From assembly GCA_907163375.1 (NCBI GenBank), contig CAJQUW010014423.1, positions 186,001 to 250,000 of the forward strand: DNA of 64,000 nt, given 5' to 3'. Numbering within the stretch: position 1 is the stretch's first letter; every line of letters begins with the position of its first letter. A program made the position numbers and the translations under genes. This stretch comes from Prostheceraeus crozeri (lineage: Eukaryota > Platyhelminthes > Polycladida > Euryleptidae). Below are positions 28,410 through 42,200 of the stretch, one piece after another. Below the pieces are notes generated by a model. It saw only the letters and a program-made list of their open reading frames with translations, did no database searches and was not told where the DNA came from.

Positions 28410-31141
28410 GGGGATAAAACCTACAAGTACCGATTCCTATACTCCATACGATGGACCACTGTCATTAGTTTCAGCCAATGGAGGACTCATTAAAATTCTC
28501 GCACAGAAACTGCTTAAGGTCAGACTAGGTGATTGTGATTTCAAATGGACATTTCTCATAGCTGAAGTCAATCAACCAATCACTGTTTCTGATTTTTTGG
28601 CTCATTATGAACTATTGGTCGATGTCGCAAAACATCGATTAGTGAAAGCCACTGACTTCTATTACATTCCATTACAGCCACAGGCTGGTACTCACATGAG
28701 CTTAAAAGTGGTCTACACTGACAAATTCTTGAAGCTACTTGACAATTTTCCAGAACTTACTGCTCCTCAGTTCAAATCATTAACTGTTTCGCATGGTATA
28801 CAGCATCATATTGAGACACGAGGCCCACCAGTCTGGTCTCGTCCGAGGCGTCTATGTCCTGAAAAACTAACCATAGCTGAAAAAGAATTTCGTAAAATGG
28901 AAGATTTAGGCATTATTCGCCCGTCATCATCACCCTGGGCATCGCCTTTACACATGGTTCCGAAAGAAAACGGGGAATGGAGACCCTGAGGTGATTATCG
29001 ACGACTGAATCAGCGGACAACACCGGAGGAATATCCCATTCCTCTCATTTCTGATTGCACTGCAAAACTATCTGGTTCAACCATATTCAGCAAAATTGAC
29101 CTTATCAGAGGTTACTTTCAAGTGCCCGTCCATCCTGAAAGTATACCGAAAACAGCAATTACAACACCCTTCGGTTCGTTCGAATTCCTGAGAATGAGTT
29201 TTGGTCTTCGAAACGCAGCACAAACGTTTATGAGAGTAATGCATAAAGCTCTCCATGGTCTTGATTTTGTTTTTATCTATCTGGACGACATTCTTGTATT
29301 CAGTTCAACTGAATCCGATCACGAAAATCATCTTCGAACTGTTTTCGAACGTTTGCAACAGCACGGATTAATCATCAAGCTAGAGAAATGCGCATTTGGG
29401 AAACCTGAAATTCCTCGGTCATGTCATCGATGCTTTAGGAAGTCGACAACTTCCAGAGAAAGTGAAAGCAATACTTGACTTTTCAGAACCAAAAGTAATG
29501 AAAGAAGTGCAGTGTTTTGCTGGTTTAATTAACTATTACCACAAATTCATTCCTAATGCCGCAAGAATAATGGCACCAATTTATTCATCAATCGGCATCC
29601 GAAAAAAGTTCATTTGGAAAGAAGATCAAAGCAAAGCATTTAATGAGGCAAAAGAGGCTTTAAGTAATGCTGTAATGTTGAACCATCCCGTCCACGGCGC
29701 AGAGATACACGTATGTCTGAGAACTGATGTATCTGATATTGCAGTTGGCTCTGTCTTGGAGCAAGTTGTGAATGGTGTTTCCCAACCTTTGGCTTTGTTT
29801 AGCAGAAAACTTCGCGAGCCAGAACTGAAGTACAGTGCATTTGACAAAGAGTTACTCGCAGTTTTCCTATCGGTCAGGCACTTCAGACATTATTTAGACG
29901 GAAGAAGTTTCAACCTTTATACGGATCACAAGCCTTTAGTCCAAGCAATTGACCGGATAGGCGATCCAATGTCCAATCGACAGAAGAGACAATTATCAGA
30001 ATTATCAGAATATTGTGTCACTATGAAATACGCACCTGGGAAAGACAATATTGTTGCGGACGCGTTGTCTCGTTTAGATTCAATCAACATCGGAATTGAC
30101 TACGAAGCTCTTGCAAGAGCTCAAAACAAAGACGCTGAATTACCTGACTCCTACTCAAGGAATCCTAACTTGAAAATCGAAAAAAATTCAATTCCTGGCT
30201 CCACTGTGACGTTGTGGTGTGACATCTCTTTGAAAAGACCAATACCAAAAGTCCCTGAATCCTTTAGAAAGCAAGTTTTTACGCTTATGGATTCAACTGG
30301 CCACCCATCAATAAGATCAACAAGAAAATTGATCACGGTTCGTTTCCTTTGGTTCAGCATGAATAAAAATGTTTCAGAGTGGACTCGAGCCTGCCAAAGC
30401 TGTCAAAAAAGCAAAGTTTATCGTCACACCAATTCTCCGACCGAATCAATGAAAAACCCAATTCTCCGCTTCAGCTCGATACACTTGGACATCGTAGGTC
30501 CTCTTCCGATTTCCAATGGATTTAGATACCTGTTGACTGTCATTGATCGGACCTCACGCTGGCTAGAAGTCTTTCCCCTCACAGAGGCTACAGCAAAAGA
30601 ATGCGCGCAAGCTTTCCTTCACGGTTGGATAGCTCGATATGGGATCCCTCAAGACTTGACTTGAGATAGAGGCTCTCAATTCACTTCGGAATTCTGGACG
30701 AATCTTAACAAGTTAATGGGTATCACAGTTCATCACACGACGGCTTATCATTCAGAATCAAATGGTGTCATAGAACGCCTGCATCGACACTTGAAAAGAG
30801 TCTTGATGGCACGCATGAATAATGATCCCAACTGGTTACAGCATCTCCCCTGGACTTTACTATCCTTGCGATCCACACCTAAGGAAAACACCGGGATTTC
30901 ATCAGCTGAAAGACTTTTCGGTGAGCCTTTGACATTACCAGGAGAGTTCTTCCCCACAGATCACGATGACATCGAAATCAAGAGATTAAGGATCAAAGTC
31001 GGTACTTTTTCCCCCGTGCCTCCTCCACGAAAATACAAACCTTCACATGTGCCAAAATCTCTACAAAATGCTTCTCACGTTTTCGTTAGAATTGACTCCC
31101 ATCGTATCCCATTAACTCGTCCTTACCAGGGCCTTTTTTGA
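28410..31141 (+). pseudogene. Gypsy pol region, broken
   Basis: Parts in order: a protease-like segment (PYDGPLSLVSANGG, about 28440-28650); reverse transcriptase with RPRRLCPEKL, TPFGSFEFLRMSFGLRNA and the catalytic FIYLDDILVF (about 28840-29480); RNase H with FSRKLREPELKYSAFDKELL and YTDHKPLVQA (about 29700-30080); integrase with an HHCC finger (CQSCQKSK), the core LDIVGPLPISNGFRYLL and the SESNGVIERLHRHLKR Glu motif (about 30290-30850). In the family this polyprotein copies RNA to DNA and inserts it. The copy is broken, with about four breaks in this region. Confidence 0.9.
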
Positions 31142-31407
31142 TATTGGACCGAACTGATGAAGCCCTGTTTTTAGCGCTTGGAAATCGCCGGGATTGGGTT
31201 TCGATCGACCGCTGTAAACCGGCATACCTGGACGAATTTCAAACTACCTCTGGACGCTTAAATCTTCCACCAAGTTAGAAATGATGTTTGGTTATTACTC
31301 ATCTAAAATTTTTTTAGGAAAATCACATATAGTTACATGCAAACTCATGATTGTGTAATCCATTGTTCATGTTTATGCGAAACTGCGTCGATTCTGGGAG
31401 GGGCCTA

Positions 31408-31832
31408 TGTAGCAGCAGATATCATCACCAGAATCGACTTATGCATAATCTATGTTACAATGTTATTCTAACGTTCTATGTCATAGTTCACAATTTGAAT
31501 TGTAGCTGTAGCCTACTTCAAGAGCTTGTGTTCATGACAATGTGTCATTATTATGTAGATTCTGCATTGTTACATGCAAAATCTACATAATAATGATATT
31601 GTCCTAAGCTGTATTTCTATGGGAAAATACCGTGAAACAATGCAGAAAAAAGCGTGAGTCATTTGAGTTTTAGATATTGAGTCATAGATATAGCCTATTC
31701 ATGTAAATAATATTCAATGAGAAAATATCGTGTTTTTTCAGCGCATTGATATGATAAGTTTTGGGGAAACTGTCATGGAAAAGCTTAGGACAATATTATA
31801 ACTCAACAAACTCAGACGTTTTGCCTCGTTAT
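31408..31832 (+). repeat. Gypsy 3' LTR (long form)
   Basis: 425 bp. It matches the 5' LTR at both ends. The middle carries about 250 bp absent from the other LTRs in the window, including a hairpin at about 31545-31597 (CATTATTATGTAGATT and its inverse). Confidence 0.85.
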
Positions 31833-31837
31833 AGAAC

Positions 31838-34800
31838 AAAGATATGTGAGAGCAACAAAGAAATAGATTACATATTTTGGCAATATAAAATGCACAAAGG
31901 TATAATAATAACAGGGATGTCTATGAATAATATGATATAGAACTCGGGATACGCAACTCACAAAGAATGGAGAATTGACTGTTGGGTGAAGTTTTTTATG
32001 ACAGTGGAAATTTCTATGTTCGATTTGAAATTATATGCATTGCTGCAATGTTATTTTAGTCTGATCTCATAAATGCTTCACAAATGTAGTGTCGTCAACC
32101 GTTGAGAAAATATGGATTATCTGTGTAGAATATCAGAAAGTCGCTTGTATTGCTGTTAAAATTTGTCGTTCGAAAATTTTGTTATTCAAATCTCGGAATA
32201 TTGTGCATTCATTTCAATAACTTGGTGTAAGTTTTGCGACATACATGTATCTTCTGAAACATGGTTCAGCATGGACTAACAAGCTTTCAAGTGACAATAC
32301 GAATTCTTTCCCTGTCCAACGCAAATTCAGTATAATTTACAGAATAAGCGCTTATTCTGCTTATTATGCTTAAGCATGGAGTTTTTAGATCTTCGATAAG
32401 ACGTCGACAAGTTGAATTGACTGGTTTAATGACTGACTGAAGATTCATTTCAATTTCTTAGTGAGGAGCTTGACTGTAAAGTTTGTTAATATCATTGTCG
32501 ATTCACTCAACGTGGCTGTCAATTAATTAAAAATAATTCTTTGATTTTCACGGAATATCTTAATGACGGCCAGTCATATATGCATGTAACAATATTCAGA
32601 AAATTATAATGAGCATTTCAAGTGATTCACATAGAATGTAACGACGACAACTTCAACTGAATTTTGAAGAACCTATAGACAAAGAATGTTTGTGGCCCAC
32701 TATCTAATTTTCGTAAATAGCAAGTCATATTATAGTGATTGTGAAAACATGCTAGCCTGTTGCACCACTATACAGAGCGTAGACTGTATTGATTTATGAT
32801 GTGATTTTTGCACCAGTGACATACATATCCAGATATTTTTTGAAGTTCTGCGGAGATCAGATGTGCACACATATATTGCAAGCTTTGATTTTGTGTTATC
32901 ACGACTTCATTATTTGCTTTGATTTCGACAAGCAGACTGCCTACATGAAAGCTACATGTGTAACGGTCTACATGTAGTTCATCGTAATATGAGAGAGATC
33001 ATGAAGGGAAATCATGTGCAGAAATCGTCCTTGTTGTAGACCTACGGCAAAATGTGATAATACGCTGGCTACAATCATAAAAGTGCGTAAGGGTATTAAC
33101 AAGGAAGCACAATTATAGCGATCCTCTCAATCAATGAGAAGCCATACCCTAGTAACACGCTTCTGACGGCCCCACGCTGGCTGAGGAATGGGTCATATGG
33201 GTTGTCGTGGGCACCACTTTTTTCAGGATTGGCAAGGTGAGGACACCACTTGAGGTGACCCATACCCAATAAAACCCTCACCGTACCGGCGACTGACAGC
33301 ATCTCTAAATATTTGCCCCATAAGCCACAATTACGCCAGTAGCGCGCCGATGCTTATAAATTTAGCCAGCCGTTTATGCAGAAATTTCCATAACGATGAA
33401 AGTTATGAAATGTAGTAAGCCATAATTGTCATCATATGAATAATGCTATAAGTGGCGATTGCATAGCAGGTATGGTAATGCAGCATTTGAATATCAATAG
33501 TGTCCCCAATCAATCAGCAACATTATCATGGAACAGATATTTTATTCTTCTATATTCCCGTATTTTGTGAGCACTTACGGAATACACTTGTTTCACCCTT
33601 ACTTCACACAGAGTGAGCCTACTTGTTGACACTGAAATTTTCCTTCATTTTCTGTTTATGAAGACATTTTTGAAGCACAACGGTACTCTATTAACTTACG
33701 GCACATTTAGAAGCTTTGGGTGTATTTTGTTTAAGTGCTCATATTTCAAATAGATATATTTCGGTTCTGCAAGGCTGTGGATTCTTGGAAAACGTTTGTC
33801 AGACTTACTTCCTAAACCGCTATTATACATCATTACCGACTGACTGGTGCGGAGGCAAGTATTGATTGAGCTTTGTGCTGCTGCTATAGTAAGAATAATA
33901 CAACAAGTACATGTAATGGTTATTGCACAGTAAGCTAGGTCGAGTACGCTGGACGTTGTCTTCCAAACTTGTGGTAGCTTATTGTCTTGAAAGAGAATTT
34001 CATTGACAAACTCATAACGTCACTTTGTGTAGAAATTGCGTAATGAAACTTGTGAGATGGTCGATCTGTTTGATACAGACGAGAAAGTTATTAGTTAGGC
34101 TAAGAGAAACCTGTGATGGGCAGACGCGCCACGAGTCTGAAATATGACATTGCGCAACGTGAAAAGGGAAATCTGGATTTTCATAATATTTATGCAGCTT
34201 TTCATCCAACGCTATCACGTGATGAAATTTTACTTGGTGAAAGTAACTAATTGAATGAGTAAACGAGACTTCAGTTTTCGCCAGACACAGGATTAGCGAA
34301 GACGGCCTGCTCTGATCAACAGCACGTGAAGCCGGTAAGCAAGTCATTGTCTCGTGTCAAAAATGTACTGGGGTGTATTTTGTGTCTAAAAAATGCTTCG
34401 GCAAGAAGTTGGCGGATACTATTAAAGTCGCGGCAATTATTCATTGATAAAAGTGATTAGAAGCTCATATGATAAAAAGTAGACATTTACACCATTTCCA
34501 TTTATATAAGTAATCACGCAGTACGTACGGGTTCTGATTCATCTGCATATTCAGTCATCGTAATTGCAGCTTGATAAAATTGCAAGAATTTTCTGTGGAA
34601 GTTCATCAATTCAAATATCTGTGATTAAGCGCTTTTGCAGTTATAGATGAACGTTCCTTCTATGAAAGGAACACCTTCATAAGTGCCCGTTTGTAATGAA
34701 TATGTTTTACTCCCAACGTATTTGCGAGAATCAATGAATCATTTGTTTGCAATTCATGAAGATTTTCAATGTAAATCCATTCAATTTTATGAAATGCACC

Positions 34801-36929
34801 ATCAGAATCTTTGTAAGTAAGAATTTGATAGTCATGCAATAGATTTCTCATTAACTTAAGCAAATGAGACGCATCAAAAATTCAATAACTTCGGTTGGCC
34901 TATTAATGGTTGTCCTGCCCTAGAAAAAATTTTGCTTCACCTGCTCAACAGGGTCTCCCGGACAATCATTACTCTAATGTATTATTGTCACTTTGATGCA
35001 AACTAATCGACTCAATTTAATAAAGTCATAACTTTCAAAGCACACCATTGCTTAGTAACATTATTTTGATAACTGAAAATGATCCGTCACATATTCAAAG
35101 TGCAGTTTAAAACTCCCGTTTAGGTCTGCCATCTGCAAGTTATTAGAAAGAATGATGTACAATTTATCATATCCATATCAGCACTTCAATGGGAAAGATT
35201 GAGTTTGATGATGAAAATTAAATCGCATTCTATGAATGCAGCAAAACTTTTGTACCGAAAGCATAATTACATGACAAATCCATAGATTCAAAATATGTTC
35301 ATATGTTTGTATTAGCGTGTGCACCTCATCATGCTACCGTACCTGTACTCTGCTTCTAGAATATGATCACAATATGCATTCCTTTTCTTTCGGAAACGTA
35401 CACACAATTCTTGGTGGTGACATCTCCACTTAACATTTTCCACTGATCGGATCTTCTTTCTCACAGGCAGGTGTCAGAATGAGCATCTACATCATATGAT
35501 ACAAGCATCTGCAGGTAGACCTAACACCAGGATGGAATCTTCATATTGCATCTTCTGTCTAAAAGCACACCAATTCAGCCAGTTTTGTCGTCTAACTGTT
35601 GGCCATGTCATCTTCGAAATCAACTGCTTCAATATAGCGGGAATTCGTCACGCCGGCTGTCTCATTTTGGCCTACTCCTCACAAGTGACGTTCATCTGAG
35701 AACAGTTTCGCTAGAAGAAACGTCAATATAGTGCAGTTTCATTCATCAGACCAACAGCTGATCATCATGCAGTGCTAGCAAAGCTCACACATCAATAAAT
35801 ATTCTAAGGGAGCGCGGATTGTAGAGAGAACTTGACGGATTCCGCAACAGGGTCCAGGCAGGTGAAGCACTTTTAGGTCGTAGCATTAAAACAAAAAATA
35901 ATTGGCGGTTCAAACTTTACATGTAGCTTCACTGTGTCAATTCATGAAAAGTCACGGAAGAGCTTTGGGATAGGCTATATTCATTAGCCTATTTACACTT
36001 CTACAGCTGATTGAATATTGAAAAGTCCTGAAAAACCTTGCAATGCAGGACAACCGTTAAATAATTGGGACTTGAGATGTTGGAACGATCTGGAGGTGCA
36101 CGACGAGGTATTTTTAGTGTCGTGTTCAATTAGGACGGATAACCATAAAAAACACTTGAAACTGCATTATTTTTCAAAAGACGTTTTCGTCTGAAACTGA
36201 CTTTCTCACCTTGCCTTCCCCGAGATACCAAGTTATCTTCATAATCGCTGTAAACGAAATGAGCACTACATACGAATGAGACGTTTTTAACGGGAATGAA
36301 TTTCTTTCTCTATATTTTACTCAGTCAAGTTTTGAGAAGATCGGGATTACTACACAGAAACAAATGAAATGATAATGTTGAAAATTTTATCGCTCGATTT
36401 TAGCAGCGAGGAACACAACATGACACATATATCCTCTGAATAATATCAGTCAAAAACAAAATTATAAGTTATATTATTTACTTCAAATGCGAAGACTCCT
36501 ACAAGTTGTCAAAACATGTCAATCAAGAATTTAGTACTTCAATGATAAAAGAAAGATGTGGGCGTCAAATTTTGATCTCTTCAAATATCGATTCAACCTG
36601 TGGCATGCCTAAGGTACCGCACATTTGTTAATTTAGCAATTGAACACAATATTGCATGATGTAATTCGAGCAAAACATTGTAATTTACTGGTCTTTCATG
36701 CTTTGCTGCTGGCTAACTCCAATTTCTTGCCCAAGTATTTTCAGCGGCCGTCGATGTAAACAAAAAATCGCGGCTTCAGTGCAAGTAACGGTGAATGAAT
36801 GAAAGCGGGAAGTCTCTCCCTAATCTAGTTCTGTGGTTGTCGTACGCTGTGGTCATTTCTCTCCTTCTCGTGGAATAATGGAGGTTGTTCTAACCACAGA
36901 ATTAGATTCTGTGATTTTAACCTATTCCT
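31838..36929. other. intergenic DNA, no gene recognised
   Basis: Short frames such as 33096-33302, 34012-34347 and 35496-35699 show no family resemblance, no plausible domains and no splice context. The base composition is AT-rich and uniform, with a slightly GC-richer patch near 33150-33300. No repeats were noticed. Confidence 0.45.
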
Positions 36930-36939
36930 AGCGTTGTTC

Positions 36940-38400
36940 TTTTTTGGTTTGCAATATAATTTCCGTGTTGTCTGATGTATGATTCAGATTCTTTGAAGTA
37001 TATATTAAAGCAACATGAATGATGTTTACTTTTGTTCACTTCCGTCATGTTTAAATTTCGTGTTTATATGTTTAACTGCTGTGCAGATCACACAAGCCGT
37101 TTAATAAATAATTTCATAAAAAAGTTGAACCATTTTCATATGTAGTTTTCGCGTTGAATTTAATTTCTTAAGGGGTCAGCTGTGGCCAGTAGGCTTTCCG
37201 AAAGATAATTGAGAGTTTTCTTTGATGCAGGATTTTAGCATGAAGAAGACCGAATTTTTCCATGAGAACTGTCAAACAGTGTGAGCTATCATTCAGCTTC
37301 ATCATGATGTTAAGATTTGTTGAATGTACAAAAAGATACAGTGCTAATAACATTTACCGAAAAAAAGTTATGTCTTCTACTAGATTTGTTATTATTCGTT
37401 CTGTCACAGATGTTCAGATAGCAGTATTTTAAAAATTCACATGCTTTCCGCATCATATTTTGCCACAGCTATGCCTTATCTAGTAAGAATTTATTTCGGA
37501 CTTCCTGCTGGCAATGTTGTGAAACATAGCATTCTTATCGCCGTGGTTTTTAGTTAAGCAATTTAATTCCCGCGGGATCTGATGTTTGCCTATTAGATTC
37601 TTTGAAGTAATTATTAAAGCAGTCTGAATGGTATTTACCTTTGTTCACTTCGTCATATTCAAATGGCATGTATATATGTTTAAATGTTATGTAGATCATA
37701 CATTTACTTTATGTTGCACACTGATGTCAATATGCGAACTTCACAAGACGATCAATGACCTACAACCTTCGGATGTAACTTAATCCTTTAATTGTAATGT
37801 TTTAGAAACTCAATTAAGACTGGTTGAAGGGCGCAAAGTCTCAAATTTCAGCGCCAACTTTTAGGCTACCTTCTATAGGCTAGGTCTAGAGATTTCGTCT
37901 TATCGACATTGAGGTGCACTTCTACGCGTAGAAGTAGTGAAGAAAAAAATTGTTGCGATATGATGCTTTCCCCATCATATTTTGTCACAGTGGTGGAAGA
38001 GAGTGAGATCGGCTGACACCAATCTTTTCTGGATTGGTGATAGGAAAAGCAGAATGTTCCTTAAAACGCAGAGTGAAAGAGAACCGAAATGCCGCCCACC
38101 GGTCAATCATATTCTCGCTAAGTAGCTCTCAAAGTGTAGAATCCGCTTTTCTAGTAAAATATTAAGTGGCCGAATATCTCTCTTCTAAAAGGCATCAAAA
38201 TGCCCCCATTCTTTAGTTTAGGAGTTTGGGAAATTGTTGTTGAAATTTAAAGTTGATATTCTTGATTTATCATTAAAAGTAGGTCTAATCGCCATCCACT
38301 GTGCTGAGAAAATTCGCTGAAATGCTAGGTCTACTCAACAAAAGTTATGTCTCCTATCAGTATTATTAGGTCGAATGACGAAATTCTATATTAGTATAAA
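36940..38400. repeat. old imperfect tandem duplication, period about 600 bp
   Basis: Segments near 36960-37130 and 37570-37710 share TTAGATTCTTTGAAGTA-like words, then TTTGTTCACTTC, TGTTTA and AGATCA in the same order. ATGCTTTCC-CATCATATTTTG-CACAG recurs at about 37440 and 37965, and AAAAGTTATGTCTYCTA at about 37365 and 38340. The alignment is patchy, so the duplication is old or the repeat family is diverged. Confidence 0.45.
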
Positions 38401-38910
38401 AGTTACGCCATTTTATGGATAGCTAGGCTCTACCTTGATTCTCGAAATTATAGTTTAGTCGAAGTTATAGTTATTTTGTCGAAATTTAAATAACTTTTTA
38501 ATTGCAAATCTCGAATTTACCCGGGTATGACTGCGACTTTAAATAGGGAGTTGTGTCGATGTTGACATATGTGAACTAGGGATTCTGATGATTCCTGATA
38601 TTGGATGAAATGCCAGCTATTCAGGTCTATTCTATTTTTCAACTGAATTTGGAACTCAATATTTAATCATTCTACTTACATTGTGCATAGTTTCATTTTC
38701 GTGGCTTGCTTCAAGACATCCCATTTACGTATACATTTTTTTCTGACACAATGTTCTGCCACTGTGATGAACATGCACTATTACTTCATCGCAGTTACTT
38801 GTGCATATTTTTAAGGATTGATCCATATTGCCGACATTAAACACAGTAAATCTCGGCTCAAAACAAAATTATTTCAGGTTCTCCAAATTCTCAAACTCCG
38901 TGGACGACAG

Positions 38911-39223
38911 GGCACTACTGCAGTTTAGTGCACCCTCTATGAAAGAGACGGAAACGCGCCTACTGCAGTTTAGTGCACCCTAAAACAACGGCGCATTCTC
39001 CCGCAAACGATGACTACGCACATTACACCGAAGCGCGCGCTCGGTGTAATGTGCGAAGACGAAGACGAAGACACACGAAGACACAAAGACACTCATTTAT
39101 AACTATAGGGAAGAACGAACGGCATTCATTCTGTTGATTAAATCATGTTGTTCTCACATGCATTTTAGGGTGCACTAAACTGCAGTAGGGGTAAAAGAGG
39201 GTGCACTAAACTGCAGTAGTGCC
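38911..39223. mobile_element. 313-bp MITE with 8-bp target duplication
   Basis: The terminal inverted repeats begin GGCACTACTGCAGTTTAGTG and run about 28 bp. A second inner copy of CTACTGCAGTTTAGTGCACC is present in each arm. Both sides carry GACGACAG (38903-38910 and 39224-39231), an exact 8-bp duplication. The centre has a GC-rich palindrome (CACATTACACCGAAGC around GCGCGC). An 8-bp TSD is typical of hAT, P or Zisupton-type transposases; which one is not decided. Confidence 0.85.
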
Positions 39224-39231
39224 GACGACAG

Positions 39232-42200
39232 TGGATAAATCATCGCGGTTGGTCATAACATCAACTCATCACTGATTTGGCCAAGTGTTCAAAAATTTTG
39301 TTGACTGTTACCGAAAATGGAATTACTGTTGAATCTCTCATTTCGACTTGAAACCCTTTCGGGCCTTGAGAGAGGTGAGCATGAAATAAGTAAGTAGTAC
39401 TAGATTTCGTTGCACTGGTATATAATCATTGAAATGAAATCTGGTCGATATGAAATAATAGCTTGAATTTGATGAAATCAACTTCGAGCAGTCCGAGAAT
39501 TTGAAGCTGGTAACTTGTAATGGTGTCTATTATTAATCTATTAAATCAAGAGTGCCCAGATTCATCAAAATAAAAAGCATTTCCATTCTTTATTTAGATT
39601 GTATTGCTGTCGGCTTCCAGACGCACATTGATTTTAATCAATCTACTCATTCATTAATTCTTTTACTCTTGTGAAATTTACTATTGAAAGTACGATATAC
39701 ACAGTTATGACTTGCTTGATTTTAAAATCTTCATGCAGATATGCCTAATTGTATACCTGCCAGCTGGAAAATCAAAAGTAGGCCTACTTATTCTGGTTAT
39801 CTTACATTCAACTTTCCCTGTATTGCCCTCGCAGATATGGAATTTCTGCAATGAAATCTCTCATTAATAGAACTGTAAATGCGGAGGGGCCGGCCTATAA
39901 GACATAGAAATTTTCTTTGACCATTCATTGAAAATGCATGGAATTATAAAGCAACTACTATATACTATGTCGTTGAATCAAAATCGCGGTCTAGGCGATC
40001 CTAGGCATCTTGGGAGATGTAGCAAAAGTAGACTACCCGTGTTCTATTTCATTTCAACTGCCCAGGGCTCTTCTATAAGAATCATTTTTCAATTTGCTTT
40101 ACAAAGCTCGTGCTAATCAGTGTCAATGACATCTGCTAGAACATTGGTTTTAGGCTCTAAAATTGCACAGTAATAAAGATTCTTAACTATAATGCCTATT
40201 AGATTGAAGAGCTTTGCCGTTTCCATAAAATATGACCAGTGCGGGAACTTAATAGACACGTAAATATTTTAATTAACGGTAACGAGGAAATATTCGGTCG
40301 CTGAAACTATCTAATTAAGCCTAATTTATTCTAGGTCCGTCGTCTCTCCGTTATCGGTAGAAGGAATGAATCTGAATTGGTGAAAAGAATATTCGACACG
40401 CTGTTATCGCACAACGTACAGTTGCAGTGCAACCTAGATGGGAGGAGCGGATCCAAAGGATTTAAGTTTGGGTTGAAAGGCCCATTCTTATAGCTAGTTT
40501 TCGTAAGTTAAGATGTCAAGACTAAAAAACAATCCCTGAATTAATGTCTGCTTTGTTGCATGTTAACATGATTAGATGCACATTGCTAGTGGTTATTTGA
40601 TTTCTGAAGTCTTCAGTTATAATGTTTTGTGATGTTCCATCCCAGAATTTTAATTTTCGTTTATCTAGTTCATTCAGTTTTCGTTATTGTATTTTTTTGC
40701 GTATTTTTAATATTTCATTATTGTTTGATAATGGAAAAAGACCGTGGAAGCATTATTGGAAAATTACCGTCATTTATTTGATTAGCATTTAGCAATTTTA
40801 ATTGTGCAAATAATGCTTCTTAGTTACTTGCATAATATTTTCAATAAGTTTGTAGCCAGAGTAGAAATATGATTGTATATGTATAAATAGTAAACAAAGC
40901 ATGATTATTGTACCGTTCTACGAAATATATCAGCTTCTCAAAAGCAGTTTCACTCGGTCAAAAGAAATCAATATGAAATGAATTGAAGTAATTTTTCAGC
41001 CAAATTCATTGAAGCCGTCAAAGCATATTTGCAAGAAATCCCTGTCACAAAAAGGTTTTGTTTCGCCGGAATTGAGCCTCCCTTTCGAGGTGCTGTCCCG
41101 CAAGTATGTTTCTTTTGTCCCAGTAATGATGCCAGCTGGTCCAGTAACGGATGCAATCTCTCACATCTTAAGATACATAAATTCGTCTAGTTTAAACGTG
41201 GAATTTCTTTGAAAATGAGGGTCTTTCAATATTCAATTGTTGGAGGGACTCCATTATCATGATGGTAGACCTAATAGCAAAAAAGCAATTTGTATCTAGA
41301 CAGGCGCTTTTCCACGAGGTATGATTATGGTGGTCGATGACCATCCGAAAGCTATCAGGCTCATGGGGTCACTCCAACAACTAAACGTGGAAGTTGTAAT
41401 CACATTGAAATTCTATCTATGTATACAGTGTACTTTCATTCTTTCTATGTATACTTTCATTCTTTACATATGCGCAATAGTTTACCTGCATAAATTTACT
41501 CGGCCTGCGTAAAAAATGCAAATTTGCCGCGTATGACCATTGAGAGGCAGTTTTTGAGATATATTGTACAATGCTTTAATCGCCTTGCTCTTATAAGAAT
41601 AGGGACTGTAGGAGTGGTTGTGAGTATACAATAATGTATTTGTTTGTTTTATACAATTGGTTTCAAATTTGCCATTTTTATGAAAATTATCATATCTAGA
41701 AAATTAATTGAGTTATTTATCGGTTCTTTTTTATGGTAAGATGAAGTGATGAATCAACAGCATTAAACCGTTTTAAAAAAGTGTGTGTTTCGGTTGCAGA
41801 CCGAAAAGACAGTTAAAATGTCATCAATGTACTTTATGTAAAAAACCGACATTGCTTCCTATAATGTCTAATGAGAATTCAACTACAGGAGGTTCAATGG
41901 AAGATCCCATGCCCATTCCTTCTTTTTGCGGGTAGTTTTCATAGTGAAACAGGTCTATTATTATCTGCTTCGATAAACAAACACGTGAAAGGTCGACTCC
42001 CTTCTAAAATCGTTTCATATTGATATCCCGACAAAGGCAATTTTAAAGTACTCATTTATTGAAAATTTTGTTTATGAAAATACGGTATTCATATAGCGCA
42101 CAATACAAAAGTTTCAAGGTGCTCAATGTACGCTCTCATGCGCACTCCTTACTTACTTCCCCGTTTTTCGTCCTTGTCCACGCTGAACGGGGGTCAGTTT

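Larger units (their letters stand above)
27254..31832 (+). mobile_element. Ty3/Gypsy LTR retrotransposon (fossil)
   Basis: It begins TGTAGCAGCAG and ends CCTCGTTAT. A 5-bp target duplication, AGAAC, lies on both sides (27249-27253 and 31833-31837). The order is LTR, gag, protease, reverse transcriptase, RNase H, integrase, LTR, which is the Gypsy order. The two LTRs are closely similar where they overlap, so the insertion is not very old. The copy is broken, with about five breaks, and a MITE lies inside it at 27993-28277. Confidence 0.92.

Noticed and set aside
34012-34347. 111-codon minus-strand frame
   Set aside because: No domain, signal or conserved pattern, and it is isolated in intergenic DNA.
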